Position numbers and translations under genes: made by a program
The notes under the pieces: generated by a model
What the model saw: the letters and a program-made list of their open reading frames with translations, nothing else
Told to the model about the DNA's origin: nothing
Database searches by the model: none
Part shown: in pieces, positions 1 to 13,500 of the stretch
How positions within the stretch are numbered: the stretch's first letter is position 1
Layout of the letters: every line of letters begins with the position of its first letter
DNA from: Antedon bifida
Taxonomy: Eukaryota > Echinodermata > Crinoidea > Comatulida > Antedonidae
Direction: 5' to 3'
Assembly: GCA_963402885.1 (NCBI GenBank)
Contig: OY727097.1
Span: 27,583,401 to 27,647,400 of the forward strand
DNA length: 64,000 nucleotides

Positions 1-36
1 TTTTTTAATATAAAGTTTGATAGTGTAGACAGAGTG
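1..36. mobile_element. MITE-A fragment at window edge
   Basis: The sequence ATAAAGTTTGATAGTGTAGA followed by CAGAG is the right terminal repeat of the MITE family found throughout the window. The rest lies outside. Confidence 0.6.
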
Positions 37-801
37 TAAGCTGTATTGAACTTTGTATGTATAATAGTAGATACTACAAACCACAGATTTAATTACAAAA
101 ACATACTGTACTAATGTACTACAGCAAGTCATAAACATTTGAAGGCCAATAAAAGAAAATTCAATAAAGATTTCCTACAACTTCCCATTTTGAAAGAATT
201 AATTCCTATTTTAACTTGTGAAATACCTTTAGTTAATACGTACAGTACATGTTACCGAAAAATATAGTAGCCAAACCGTTTCATTTCTTCAGAACTTTCT
301 TCCGGTTTTTAACAACATGTGAACTGTTCTGCACGTAAATTTTGTGCCGGAACTTACCATAAAATTACTCATAACGCATGTTTTTAAATTGAGTTGTATA
401 GAGATTATTCATATTTGTTGTATAGCATAATTACTATGAAGATAACATGAATCTATATTTTCCTGTTCGTCTTTAAACTGATTGCATTGTGAGTACGTTC
501 TTTTCCTTTTTGAATGTTGTGGATTTAAATTGGTCTCGTCTCCTGGGGATATAGGAAACATTTATACTTCCAGGTTATGTATTTCATGGTGGCATGTTTA
601 TTTAATTTTTATTTTCTAGGTTGATTTTTCAAGAATTTGATATTTTTAGAAAAATGATGCTCTGTAGGGAATTATAACAAACAGAATGTATGAAATGTTT
701 ACAATAATTATAATAATATGCGATACATAAAAAAGTGTTTGTATTGTTTATGTTCCATCCATATCCTCCTCTCCCAGCAGCCATCTTCAATCTTAAGGTC
801 T

Positions 802-957
802 AAGGTCTACACTATCAAACTAGTTTGAAAAAAAAAGTGTGATGTGCCCATATATGGTAGTGATATGCCTAAATATGGTAGTGATATGACATCATCATGT
901 CCATATATGGGTACACATTTTTTTGTCACATAAAGTTTCATAGTGAAGACAGAGCTT
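802..957 (+). mobile_element. MITE-A copy
   Basis: Terminal inverted repeat related to AAGCTCTGTCTACACTATCA at both ends, with the CTAGTTTGA-type end on the left and the TCACATAAAG-type end on the right. Slightly diverged (left end AAGGTCTAC). The interior holds the CCATATATGG and ATATGGTAGTGATATG modules. Confidence 0.85.
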
Positions 958-1209
958 TTCTTAATATTATATTAAAAGGCCATTTAGTAATTTCCCTATG
1001 TTTGGATTGTACACATATTTGTTGATATTAGTTCAAGGTGTTTTTGAGGGTTATAATTATTGAGATTGTTTACTAGTTGACCATATATGAATTTACAATA
1101 CTTTCATTTCACTTGCTATGTTTTGTGTACATTGGCTTAGTTTTCAGGACAGTTCAGATACCAAGGACATGTCCTATGGTGTAACATTGAACAAGGATTG
1201 GTCATTTCT

Positions 1210-1358
1210 AAAGCTCTGACATTATCAAACTAGTTTGACAAAAAAGTGCGATGTCCCTAAATATGATAATGATGACCAAATATGGTTAGGGTACTGATAT
1301 GACATCATCATGTCCATATGGCCACATCACATAAAGTTTGATAGTGTAGACAATGCTT
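1210..1358 (+). mobile_element. MITE-A copy
   Basis: Same orientation as the copy at 802. Ends are more diverged (AAGCTCTGACATTATCA; right end CAATGCTT). Confidence 0.8.
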
Positions 1359-1573
1359 AATAAATATATCCTTTTTTTTTAGTAGGTGGAATACCTGCCG
1401 ATTTATGAGGTCTAATATTTTTCCTACCACATACAATATCATTTTAGTGCCTAACCGTAGGCTGTTATTATGGCTTTTTCCAAAAACTAATTATTTAATG
1501 CATTAAAAAGCAGTGGGTTAGGGGTTGTTAAACAAACTGTCATGTTTTAGAAATGTAAATAAAATCATTGCTT

Positions 1574-1700
1574 AAGCTCTGTCTATACTATCAAACTTGA
1601 TGTGACAAAAAACATGATGATGTCATATCACTACCATATTTGGGCATATCACTATCATATTTGGGCACATCAAATTAGTTTGATTGTGTAGATAGAGCTT
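1574..1700 (-). mobile_element. MITE-A copy, opposite orientation
   Basis: The TGTGACAAAAA-type end is on the left and the ATTAGTTTGATTGTG-type end on the right. A shorter interior with two CATATTTGGGC modules. Confidence 0.85.
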
Positions 1701-2429
1701 TAGAATATACTGAGGGAAAAAAAACAATGTTTTAAATATACCATCATGTTTTGTATACAACAGTAGAAGTTAACCCCAATAAGGGGATGGTTTTTTCAGG
1801 ACATACTTTAGTTTTAATGTATGAATTGTGCCGCTTAATTAGATTTTCCCTAAATACAGTGGTGTTGATTCCAAGGAGGGGTTCTCTGTTATATTGTAGA
1901 CTATACAATATTTCTGTAGGTATTTTATTGAATTGTTTAGATAAACTAAATATAAAAATTCAGTCCTGGTTTTGTGGGAAAATGGAAAATAGTTTGTATT
2001 TTGATTTATTAGTGTCCCACTTTCTAACAAAGATTTGGCATCTAAATATATCATTTTGACAGTAGGCTTTTAATCATACCCTGCTAAATAAATCATTTTG
2101 TATGGTTTTTTGTACTGTGGTTTTACATGGAATGTTATGTGTAGTTATTTTATTTTAACCAGGCACTCTGAAATGTTGATGGTTATGTTGAATGCTGCCC
2201 TAGTAAGTCATGTTCACTGGTCAAAACATATAAAATAAATCATTTCGTTTCTTTTTTTTTTGCTGTGGTTTGAAAAGAAGAATGTGTAAAATTTACATAT
2301 TGAGAAATTCATGATGAAAATTCAGAATTTACTGTTCTACTTCTGTATATAAGGCCTGGTCAAGATATCCATATAAAGATTTTTTGCTACTATAGATTTA
2401 TTTTAACATACTTTTTCATTCCAACTAAT

Positions 2430-2640
2430 GAAAGTCGTACATAAAAAACACATGCATACATATTTTTAAGAGAGAAAAATGGAATATACTTATATATACT
2501 CGCATCACCCCTTTATTTATTTAATAGATATAACTTTAATATCAAAAAAACACAGGCATAACGTACATATTTTTAAGAGAAAAATGTATGGTATGTTATA
2601 CTTATAGCTCGCAACACCCCCTTTTTTTGTTGAATAGATA
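2430..2640. repeat. Diverged tandem duplication, about 105-bp unit
   Basis: Two copies share TACATATTTTTAAGAGA, then TATACTTATA, CTCGCA, CACCCC and AATAGATATAA in the same order. Confidence 0.7.
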
Positions 2641-3386
2641 TAAATGATCAAATTGATTAAAAAGTGGTTTAAAAAATGGTATCTGGCAGAAATTATTTTT
2701 TGTTTGGGCCTAAATGGAAAACCATTCAGGCATACTGCTGTTACTGATGAAAGACCTAATAACTATAATTACATAAATACATGAGATGACCCTGCCAACC
2801 ATGTACTGGTCAAGGAAAGTTCACTTATAATATATCAACTGCTGTTCACTAAAATGATTGATAAGTCGATTATTAATATGATGTACTGTGTTGGTGTAAT
2901 GTGGGCAGTCGCATATTTATAAGTTAAGTTACCATTAATTATTGAGTATATTTCACCATAATATAAGAAAAGATTTATAATTTTAAAAAAAAACATAAAG
3001 TTACAGCCTTAATTAATATATACAGTATTCAATATTTTGATTTCACCATAATTATAAGTAAGAGTAAATATATAATATTTAAAAAAAATAGGTATTATTA
3101 AATAGTTTAATATTATGGTAGGTGGGCCATATTATGAGCAGTGCTCGCTTTTGGATCCATTTAAAAGAAATATTATAAATATTTTATATTCCTTGAATCG
3201 AATTATTTAAATAAATTCAATTGAAAGAAATTAAGTATTATTTTTAATGATATATATAAGTATGGACTATTACATATTTGTGGAATTTTAAACATTAATT
3301 GATCTGGTAGTGTAGGCCTAATTATGTCTTCTCGGGGTGAAAATTATTACTAAAATACTTAGAATTGAAACGTTTGATGATGGATG

Positions 3387-3780
3387 CCAAGTGATTTACA
3401 AACATTTATAATAATCTTTAGTTAACTGGGCAAGTACAAGGCAGAACTTACATGTACTCATTGACGCTCCTGAGTGAAATTAGCATGCCTAGCTTGTTGG
3501 TAAAATGTATACTAGTTCATTGACTGATTTTGGAATTGTTGATAGACTCCAAGTGATTTTAAAATAATCTTGAGGTAACTAGGCAAGTACAGGGCAATGT
3601 AAAGAGAACTTATTCTGTACTCATTGACACGCTGGAGTGAAATTAGCAGACCCAAGCTTGTTGATAAAATGTATACTAGTTCATTGACTGATTTTGGAAT
3701 TGTTGATAGACTCCAAGTTATTTAAAAATAATCTTGAGGTAACTGGGCAAGTACAAGGTAACTCAGTCCTCTCCTGAGTA
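3387..3780. repeat. 163-bp tandem duplication, about 2.3 units
   Basis: Units begin with CCAAGTGATT or CCAAGTTATT at 3387, 3549 and 3713. The shared words TGTATACTAGTTCATTGACT and GGCAAGTACA recur at the same offsets. Confidence 0.85.
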
Positions 3781-4144
3781 CAATAGTACTAATTCCTACC
3801 TTGACTTTTGTTGATTGTTATAACATTGTTTGTTTGTACTTGGGAGTGATATTGTGCTAAATAACGTCCCTTGAGATGTGTATTTTCATCAAAGAATTTG
3901 TATACCAACAATTTAAAATTTGTCAAACACCACACTGTGGATGTGTTAACGAAATTTTGAAACAAATTAGGACACTACACAGTTCCAAAAAAACTTTGTC
4001 CTCTGTACCTCCTTTAATCCAGATAGACAGGCAGAACTTAGAGATTTATAACTGCACACTGTGCATTGTTCCATTGAAAAACAAAAATATTCCAAAGAAA
4101 TATTTTAAAGAAATACTAGGAAAATGACCTCAAAATTATCTGTA

Positions 4145-4280
4145 AAACTTTGTCTACACTATCAAACTAGTTTGACAAAAAAAAATTGTGATGTGCCTAA
4201 ATATGGTAGTGATATGACATGTCCATATGGGAAAATCACATTTCTTTGTCACATAAAGTTTGATAGTGTAGGCAGAGCTT
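4145..4280 (+). mobile_element. MITE-A copy
   Basis: Begins TTTGTCTACACTATCAAACT and ends GATAGTGTAGGCAGAGCTT, with a shortened interior. Confidence 0.85.
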
Positions 4281-5570
4281 AAAAATAACCATATATTCCT
4301 AAAATAGACCAAGAAAATTACATTATTACAAACTATCAATTCTGATAGCTTGGAATGTCGTCAGAACAAAAACAATTTAATTTGAAATTGGTTGTAAATC
4401 CTCTTTGTTTTTCGATATATTAAATTGCTACGGCCTTTGTAATGGAGAGATCAAGTTTGATAAAAATCAGAATATAGAAATAATTGAATATTTAATTCAA
4501 AAACTTTTTACTCAACTTTTAGTCACCTTTGACTAAAAAAATTTCTTAGGGATATAATGACCTTTGACATTGAACTTTAATAATGTTTGAAACATATATT
4601 AAATATTAATTAGAGGAAATTAAATTATATGAAATTTCCATTATTAGAAATTAGTAAATGTTTTCAAAAATAGTTTCCAACGCAAAGAATTAAATTACAA
4701 AATACGGTATTAAAAACATGTTCAAGTATAATCCCACCCCCTTATTTAAACCATATATGGACGCAAGACTTGGTCGCTTTCATTTTTACTGAAATTCCTG
4801 TATAATCCAACCCCTAATTTTATACTTGGACCCACTGGTACATATTCTACATAATAGATAAATTAATGTAACAAGATGCTTCATTTAATTTATGCAAGAA
4901 ACACACATGTTTTTGATCATCAATTAATATGTATTTAAGTAGTTAACACTATACAAGTGCCTCACAATAGGAAACCAGATTATTATCAACACTACACAAA
5001 TACTGGCAACTCCATACTTGTTGAGTATGAAATCCTATCCCGCTGATAAATATAGAATAAACGAAGAGCATCATTAATGTCGTGTGCAAGGCGACCACAT
5101 TCGGCAAGATAACCACGTAAGATCATATCCCTGTTGGTGTCCGTCGCTGTATAATTAGCCTACCGCGAACTCTATGGTGTCATTGTTAAAAGGATGCGCC
5201 AAGCAGATCAGGTTTATGAACTATGATTATAAAGAGATGCTTACTTGTTAAAAGAACTTTCTGCGTGTGAATTTTTTACCATAGTAAAGTTGTTTTTTTT
5301 AATCAAATTTTTATTGTAAAATTTCTTCTTTAGCAACATTCTTTGAAAAATATTAATTTATATAATTAAACTCATTTATCATTGAGTAAAGGTCATATCT
5401 TGTATTTTTCCCTTTACACACATTCTCTTACAAAACTATATTTCAATTTCATATGTTATCAAACCCTCATAAAATCACCGGTTTGTACTTGAATTTCTTT
5501 TGATGTTAGTTTTCATTATTATGTTGGCTAATAATGAATTTATTACTCGATTAATTAAGTCCTTTTACTA

Positions 5571-5690
5571 AAGCTCTGTCTACACACTATCAAACTTTAT
5601 GTGATCAAAAAAATGTGATGTGCCCATGTGATGTCATATCACTACCATATTTAAGCATATCACTACCACATCACACAAACTAGTGTTTCA
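5571..5690 (-). mobile_element. MITE-A copy, right end degraded
   Basis: A good left end (AAGCTCTGTCTACACACTAT), but the right terminal repeat is reduced to CAAACTAGTGTTT. Confidence 0.75.
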
Positions 5691-7387
5691 TTTATATAAG
5701 ATTTAAAAAAGCTTAGTTGCTATTTCCATTGGGTCTTTTCTGTATTATGTACTTGATCAATATGTACTATGTTATCTGGTAGGGTCAAATTTCCTTAACC
5801 AGAACCAGTCCCTCACCATATTGAATCTGCTTTTTATGCTAATGTAATTTAAGAAAAGAGGCCAGTCTGGTTAGTGAATTTGTTATGTCATGCATAAAAC
5901 ATTGTTCGTATGCAATGGAAGTATGGTAGCCGTTATTATATTGGAACACGCATCTACCACACATATCTACCACACATATTTACCGCACGTAATTAATCGG
6001 AGGCACATGTTGATAACGAGGCCACTAATTTTGGTTACTTTGGGTGTTTCTGCTGATTAATTCCAAAAGATTTTTTTTTTATAAAACAATAGGATGTATT
6101 TACGTAGAATAATAAAATTAAATGGTTTTACAGTATTGTGCTAAATACCGCATCGATTTGGTGTTACTCTATTTTGGGATGATATTAAACCAAATTTATT
6201 CCTGCATACCAGAAGTTCGGCCAAATCGGTGACACTTCAGTTTCTAACAAAAGCGTTAGTTAAGCTGTTTGCTGTTACAACGCTAATTATAATATGACAT
6301 TACTTGCGATACGAAAGCATAACTCCATGGATCTGAACATGCCCTAAGATAACAATGTGTGTATGTTATGGAGGAACTGGCTCGTTTTCACCTGTGTCAG
6401 GTGTGTTTGTCTTGAGGATATCCGCATAACAGGTGAAAGTTACAATACATGTTAAAGGTGTTGTTTGAGGATGTTGTGAGTCAGCACCATTTACCTGTAA
6501 AAGTTTACCTGTGAGAATTTGCATACAGGTGTCAATTTAGATGTCAGCTAGTCACGTACACTTAATTAAGTTAGATAAAATTTCAAAATTGGAAATTCAA
6601 TTTTCTCTTTCAATAATATGGATGATGGTAATACTAATTGGTTAGTAAATTATTTGATGTGCTTAGAGATGATTGTTGTGACATTTAAAACCACAACATA
6701 AATAGGAGGGAATAATTGAGTATAATTTCACTTTTTCATGTTTCTGTTCTGTTTTACACCATTTACAATTTTGTCCCATTTTTCTGATAAGATATTTTAT
6801 TCAACATTGCTGAGAGTAGTATACCCCTTTCAGTTTCACATCACCTACTGTAGCTAAACTCTGTAATTTAAATAGACCAGGGCAGACACCAAGCAATACA
6901 CCAGTGTCGACGCCCCGGTATGTGTAAAGACCAGAGTTTTTGGTTTAATGGTTTTTCTTTATTCTCTTATCCGTTCATGGACTTCTGTCTTGGTTTTTAC
7001 ATCATATCGGGCGTGTTTTATACATTTACCATCGTGTATCATGATCAGATCTCCAAAAGTAATCCAGAGATCATGCTAGGCTACCTGGGTAGGATTAGTC
7101 TTTCATTAGTCCAATGTTAGACTGGCTGGGTTGATTCTCCAGGTAGGAGTGATTGATGAATCATGGGCCACATGAGGTGATTGGCCTAAGGTTTTCACTT
7201 CTCAACTCCCTAAAGAAATAATAAATTAGCATTTTTAATGATATGTAATCAAATTATTTTAATTTTAGAATACTGATTTTAAAACTAAAAATCAGATATC
7301 AAATGATTTGATAATGTCACAAATTCTTGCAATATACAGAAAGTGCCATTTTAAATTTTAAAATCCTGGTAATGAAATTTCTTAGCA

Positions 7388-7455
7388 CTACTACCGTATT
7401 AAGTTGATACCTGGACTTCGGACCCAACAAAGTGTCCCCTTAATAGAAATGTCCT
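7388..7455. repeat. Dispersed repeat, related to 54760-54842 in inverse
   Basis: The order ACTTCGGACCCAACA, AAGTGTCCCCTTAATA, then GTCCTG matches the complement of 54760-54842 (CTTATTAAGGTGACATTATG, then GGGCCCGACGATGTCCC). Confidence 0.5.
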
Positions 7456-10400
7456 GTAAATAAGGTTATGCCTAAATATAAAATTGGCCCTAAATAAAAT
7501 AGAAATTTTTCTGAAGTGTTTAAATTTAGTGCATTCATATGAAAGGCCTCTTAATCTTAATAAGGGTGTTTATTACCCAATGAGCATTCTGAATATTTGA
7601 TTAAAATACTTTGTTACTAATGTTAATAGTGGAACATATTTTATCTACTGTAACACAATTTCTGACTGATTTCTGATTACTGTACCTTTATTTAGAAACA
7701 TTCCTAAAATGTTCTTTTAAGTTAATAAGTAAGTTAATAGCAGAAACCAAAATTTAGCCAATCCTTCGGCTTAGATTTCTTTCTTTGTACTGTTTTTAAT
7801 TTGACATTTGATGGATAGAATTATTTCAGCTTCCTGGTATCCAGATATGTGATTTAAAACTTGTTATTCACATAAAATATGCAAGAGTTTGGTTTTAGTG
7901 GAAAATAGTTGAGTTTTTTCTAATTGATTTATCCCAAGGTGTTTGAGAAAGTTACACAGCCTTGGGGGTGGAGTTAATCATAGTGCCTAGCACGGCCTTG
8001 GTCCTCATTGGGCAAAACTTGCTGGTTGCCAGTGGTGATGATGCTGTGCTCATGCATAATTAGATCCAATCACTGAAAAGGAATCCATTTGATGAGGAGA
8101 ACACATCATTTAGATTAATTCCATACAATGTGGATATACTTGCTAGGCTGATGGAAAATCTCCTAAACTGTTCAAAAACATCTGACGTTTACTAGTAAAT
8201 AGATGTACCTTGGCTTCCATTTTGCTTTATATAATTGTGTCTATGGGTGTTCGTCTTGTCTTACTAACTTTTGGATAATAATGTATAGTAACTGTCTGTG
8301 ATATATAATAAACAAACAGAATGTTTCTTTTACATGATATTCCACATAATGTGGAATTTGGAAAATGTGAAGCAGGTAAGATTTTTTCATAATTTTTGTT
8401 TTTGTAAAGCTAAATCATATATGTCCTATGTTAACTATTTTTGTGTTTTTTTGCAATATAAATTAGGCCTAGCAATAAATGTTTGTTGTGTATTATTATT
8501 GACATTCTCTTGTCATTATAATTTAGTTGTACTACTACTAGTAAGTCTGTTAAAATATTATATTTCTGATTATTAATTACTTTTTTTTTATTAAATATAA
8601 TAAATATTATAAAGAAATGTTATTATTTTGTTATTTTAAACTATGTAACTGTAGTTATTTGTGATACTTCTACTATATAAACAAAGTTTATTTAGCCAAA
8701 GCAACTGAAAATATGTATAAATAATTTGATAAAGTTAGAAAAACATAATTTAAAAATAACCCAGACAGCACTCAATATGAAACCAGGGTGTAACTTGAAA
8801 CCCAACACCTTAGCCTAGTCAACCCTCTAACATGTAAAACTTGGTAAATATCTTTTATTTGAGTCAGCTTTCGTTTGGTTTCCTACCATTTTTGGACTTC
8901 CTGCTCCGTACATTTATTGTGTATCTGGTAGATTTCCATCCACATATTTGTGAATTTCAACAAATGTTATATTCCTAATTTAAATTTTGTATGCATTAAT
9001 AATTTGCGAATACATCATTATGTTTTGAGAATCCGGCAAGGGATACTTGATAATGGTCAAATAATGAGGTATCCTGATTTGTTGGGATCTGTCAAAAACT
9101 AAATACTTACATGTGTTTCTAAAGCCATAAGCAATGTGAAAAGCTATGCATATTTCTGGATTTAAAAACCTCACAACAAATATCTTTCGTAATTCAATTT
9201 ACAGATACCAATGAACATAACTATTATTTAGTAATTTTACTATAATATTTATACAGGTATGGTATATGGTAAATTATTATTAATAAATAATTTTGTAACT
9301 TCCTATTATGAAATATCCAAGAAGGTTTCAGTTTTGAAATGGTTGGCAGTAGAATTCAGTGTGATTTTCTCCAAGTTTGCTTTACCATATTTAACGTTTT
9401 ACCAAATTGTTCACTGTATATATAATTAATACTGAACTATAGGACTTTGCTTGTTGATTTTCCTGTTTTGAAAACGTTTCAGTTTTCGGACGCATGCGTT
9501 TAAATTTAGTAAAGTGATTCCCCGAGTGATTCACAGTGCTTGCTTTATTTAGGCAGTTAATTTGCTTGAGCCCGTAGATGTCCAACACTTGTGTAAGCAT
9601 GCATCACAGCGGTAAAGCTCTGCACCTCTTGATAGAACTACGGAGGAGGAATAATGCTCAGTGTAAATTCCTTTCATCCTTGGGGTTAGGGATTTTACCT
9701 ATGTTATGTCTAGATTGTGTGGGAGTGACAGTACTTACTTGAACCTTAATTTATATGTGACAAAATTATATTTAGCTGATTACGTACTCCACATGTGTGT
9801 AAATAGTTGGTGATTTTTCACTTCATGTTCAATGTAGCTGATTTCAAAACTCACAGAGTGACAAGCCTTCATAATAGGCTTGTATTTTATATATTGTTTT
9901 GCTGTAAGATATCGGGCACTAGCCAATTCTTCCATGGTATTGTGTTCATGCCATATGGGTGTCAAAATGTTTAGGTTAACCTAAAACTGCATTGATTCTT
10001 TTGCATTAAAGTTACTCAATTACTCACAGGGGTTGACAGACTTGTGTATATCCCAGGCATCAATATATACATTATACCATAGAGATAATATAATAATATC
10101 TCTATGATTATACAGATACCCACATATTGTAAAAACCACTAAACCATTACAAAGTACTATGTTATAAAATCATTTTTACTCCTATATTTTTATATTGACA
10201 GCATTATGATTACAATAAACTGTCAATTGAATAGCCTGCTCGATGAAGCATGGATCGTAATCGACGAGTTCGCCCATTAAGCGAATAAATAACTAGCAGA
10301 GGATTTGCCTTTTTTATGCTTCGCTAGTCAGGCCATATGTATATTATTCATTTTGTATCTCTAGTGTACAGTTCATTTTTATCCCTTCATTTGCTGTTAA

Positions 10401-10473
10401 TAAAGCGGCCTCTCGTTAACTATATTCGTTCTGAATATCTTTATGTCTCACTTAAATGGTGTTCATATTACAG

Positions 10474-10555
10474 AATCGATGTTCCCAATTGATTTGACGT
10501 CGGTGGAACGTGATCACGATTTTTTGGATGAAGATTCAATACAAGCCCTTCTAAG
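10474..10555 (+). CDS. DLC1/STARD13: Gene 1 exon A: SAM domain, second half
   Basis: The exon follows a TATTACAG acceptor and ends at AAG|GTAAG. It encodes MFPIDLTSVERDHDFLDEDS and then IQALLR, matching the DLC1 SAM segment FPIDISLVKREHDFLDRDAI. It begins with two bases of a split codon, so an upstream exon carrying the first SAM helices must exist. The ATG at 10480 would be usable only if this were a first exon, which the acceptor argues against. Confidence 0.9.
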
Positions 10556-13500
10556 GTAAGATTGTTTAACTGTTTTCTAATTAATGTTTTGTTTTTATTT
10601 AGTTTTTAAATAGTTTCAATCCATTTTGCTTTAGGAAACCTAGTTTCAGCTATTTGTTTCTTTTCTCAGTGTTAAATTAGTCAATCAATTTAACTTGTTC
10701 TATGTTCAAACATATTATGTGTTACATCGGTACTTCTTACATCCAGTGTAACTCTGACCCGTGTGTGAACATAGCTTTTGTTGTGTTATCTCCTTGTTTC
10801 ATAAAAGCATGATACATGCATCACATGTGATACAAACACTGTATTACAAATTACAGTTGCTTTGATTTGGTGGTTACTTGAAGGTTCTAATGGGTTTGTA
10901 TGTTTTTACAAAGTTTGGTTAAATTTATTATTTCCTTTACCATTATATTAATGGTAGATGACTGAATTATTATCGAATTCTAAAATAAATATTCAAATTC
11001 ATAGCATTTCAACTGTAAGGTCTTTGTGAAACCAAAGCACTTAAGGCTGCCTGGGGGAACTTGTCGTTTTAGGATGATGTATGTACAATATATTCAACTA
11101 AATATACATCCTTCTCAAGTACCCATGACCAATCTTTAGCCTCCTGCCCTGTGGTATACATCTACCGCCGCATAGTAAATCATTAAGTTGTCTTTGGGTA
11201 CATTTGAAATGACCCCTTTTTTGCCTTCGTAACCTGTTTGTATAAAGTTGAGAATCGGAGCGCTTGAGCTTAGCTGGTGCATGGTTGGTGTTCGCGATTG
11301 TATAAATCATTTCCATAGGAACTGAGTTTGTTTATGTTGTAATATGTTTATAACTCAGCTACTGTACATACTTTTGTACTATTACTATTACCATGGAGCA
11401 TACTACTAAAGTGTAGAATCATTATAGAATAGCAATTCCTTTAGTCTAGTGTTGTTTTGGCGTCGTTCACACTGGTTCTTTTCACATTTTTTTTTCTGAT
11501 ATGGTATTGGTGTATTATTGATTTATATTTATAAAAACAACTTCAATATCTCAAAACACAATTACACCAAATATTTTTTTTATACCAAAATTATTAAAAA
11601 CTTTTTTACACAGCTTAATTTCAATGGATATATAATTGATATAGATTACATTCAGTTTTGTGGTGAACACAGACATCGTAAATTGTCTAAATTTTGCAAT
11701 CAGTTCATCGATTTTCACGTCGTCTATTCTTTCACATGGTTGGTTCCATTTGCACTATTCATTGATTTTAACAATAAAGATACTTAGTTGCTTCCCACAC
11801 ATTAAATTTCCGGCCCTGTAAAGCCCCACGTACTGTAGGCATATGAATGAAAACAAATGATTTCATTAACGTCATCTATATGTTGTTAATCCGCCCAAGC
11901 AACTCAGTCTTGTGTTTACAACATTTTAAATAATTACACAATTTTGTTATTTTTTGTTGTGTTTTCAACAAAATGCTTAGTGTAAAAATTTAGGATTTAT
12001 TCAAGAAAGTAATATACTATAAGTTGACGCAATTTCTTTTATCCTATACATATATTTATACATTATATCAAATTTTAAGCAAATCAGTTAATAGTATTTT
12101 GTTTTTGAGATACTGTACAATTTTAAACAGTGGGGAAAAGATAGGCCTAAGTGTGCATCCAGAGTTTTAGCTCATAAAGAACAGAAACAAATATATTCAA
12201 ATTTTATGACTGAAAAACTATGAATTTCCATTTGTGCGTTCCTTTCCTTCCCATGCCCATGCTTTTAAAATCTATCAAATGCAATATTTTTTAGGAAGAT
12301 TAAATATAGGTGAAGCAAGAACATATATAAGTTATTTTTAGCACTCTTTAACTTTCACTTTAAAAACCCTTTTAGTGTTATATGATAGTACAATAGTATG
12401 TTGATCCAAATAATTAAGAATCTGCTGATTATAAGTAAAGCTACTTAACTTTTAAAGTGTTTGTTTAAGTTATAAAATCAGACCACCTAACTCAATACAA
12501 TGAATAAACTAACGGTAAAGGCAGTTGTTTGATTTTTGAACAAACTTTCTATTGTAAAAAAACTTTTCAATTGTTTGATACACAACAAAAAGCGTATGAA
12601 TAAGCCACCTAAACTAATCTTGCTTGGGATCTCGTTCGAACGATATTTTAAGGTAGCACCAATTGCGGCTTAGTTTGGTTCATTTTGGGTTGAGCTTCCT
12701 ATTGAATATAATATATAACCATGACAGACACAATTTTAACAGATTATGCCAAGGTTTAAGTCATATTGTCATATAAAGAGAAAAATATTACAAACAAGAT
12801 TATATAACAATTAAAATAGTTATTAAAAGTATTTTGATGTTTAATGATTCAACATAATGTACGTCATGGCGATTAGATGACTTTATTACTGTTTAGTTTT
12901 TTTTTTTTAACCACAAAAGGGAATTTAACGATAACATCCGAGGTCCTCTAGGCTGTTGAAGTTTACTAGGAAAAAAGAATAAGGATTGGCCATTCAGTTT
13001 TGTTAAATTATATATTTTGCCTAATTATATATTTTGCCTTGATTGTTTCACAGAAAAGTATCTCCTTAATATGAGTGTCCTCTCAATAAGTCACCTGTAG
13101 GGGTGTTCCCTGATCCCCTAAATAGGAGTGTCCCCTGATAGTAGTGGGGGGTTCTAATGTTAGTGTTATAATATTTAAGTTGTATGACAATATTTTGCTA
13201 ATTTTAGTTAATTAGATCCAAAGATTCAATCATATTTTTTTTTTTTTAATACCAGATTATTATACATTTCTTCAATTTTTGGAAGCCAAAAGATTTTTTT
13301 TTTTAAAATAAGTTTTTACTCATAATACAGAGCATTATTTAAAAAGATACATTAACAAGGTTTTACCCATATAAAGCATTATTTAAAAGATACATTAACA
13401 TATGATGGTAGTAGGAACACAATAGACTGGTAATTGTTTATTACTTTGAAACAATAGATCCATGACTAATTGCAGGCAAAACTCTTTGATCTTTTGTTTA

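Larger units (their letters stand above)
1..10473. other. Non-coding DNA upstream of exon A, probably intron of gene 1
   Basis: No convincing exon was found. I looked for the missing SAM first half (residues like EACDWLR and YAQLYED in DLC1) and did not see it. The stretch holds five MITE copies and a terminal fragment, tandem duplications at 2.4 and 3.4 kb, and an E-box cluster near 6.4 kb; each is listed or discussed separately. Because exon A starts mid-codon, this region is probably intron, perhaps with alternative promoters. Confidence 0.6.

Noticed and set aside
6877-6918. Possible small exon ending CGCCCCG|GTATGT
   Set aside because: A good donor, but the acceptor is poor and no frame resembles the SAM domain or any known DLC isoform.
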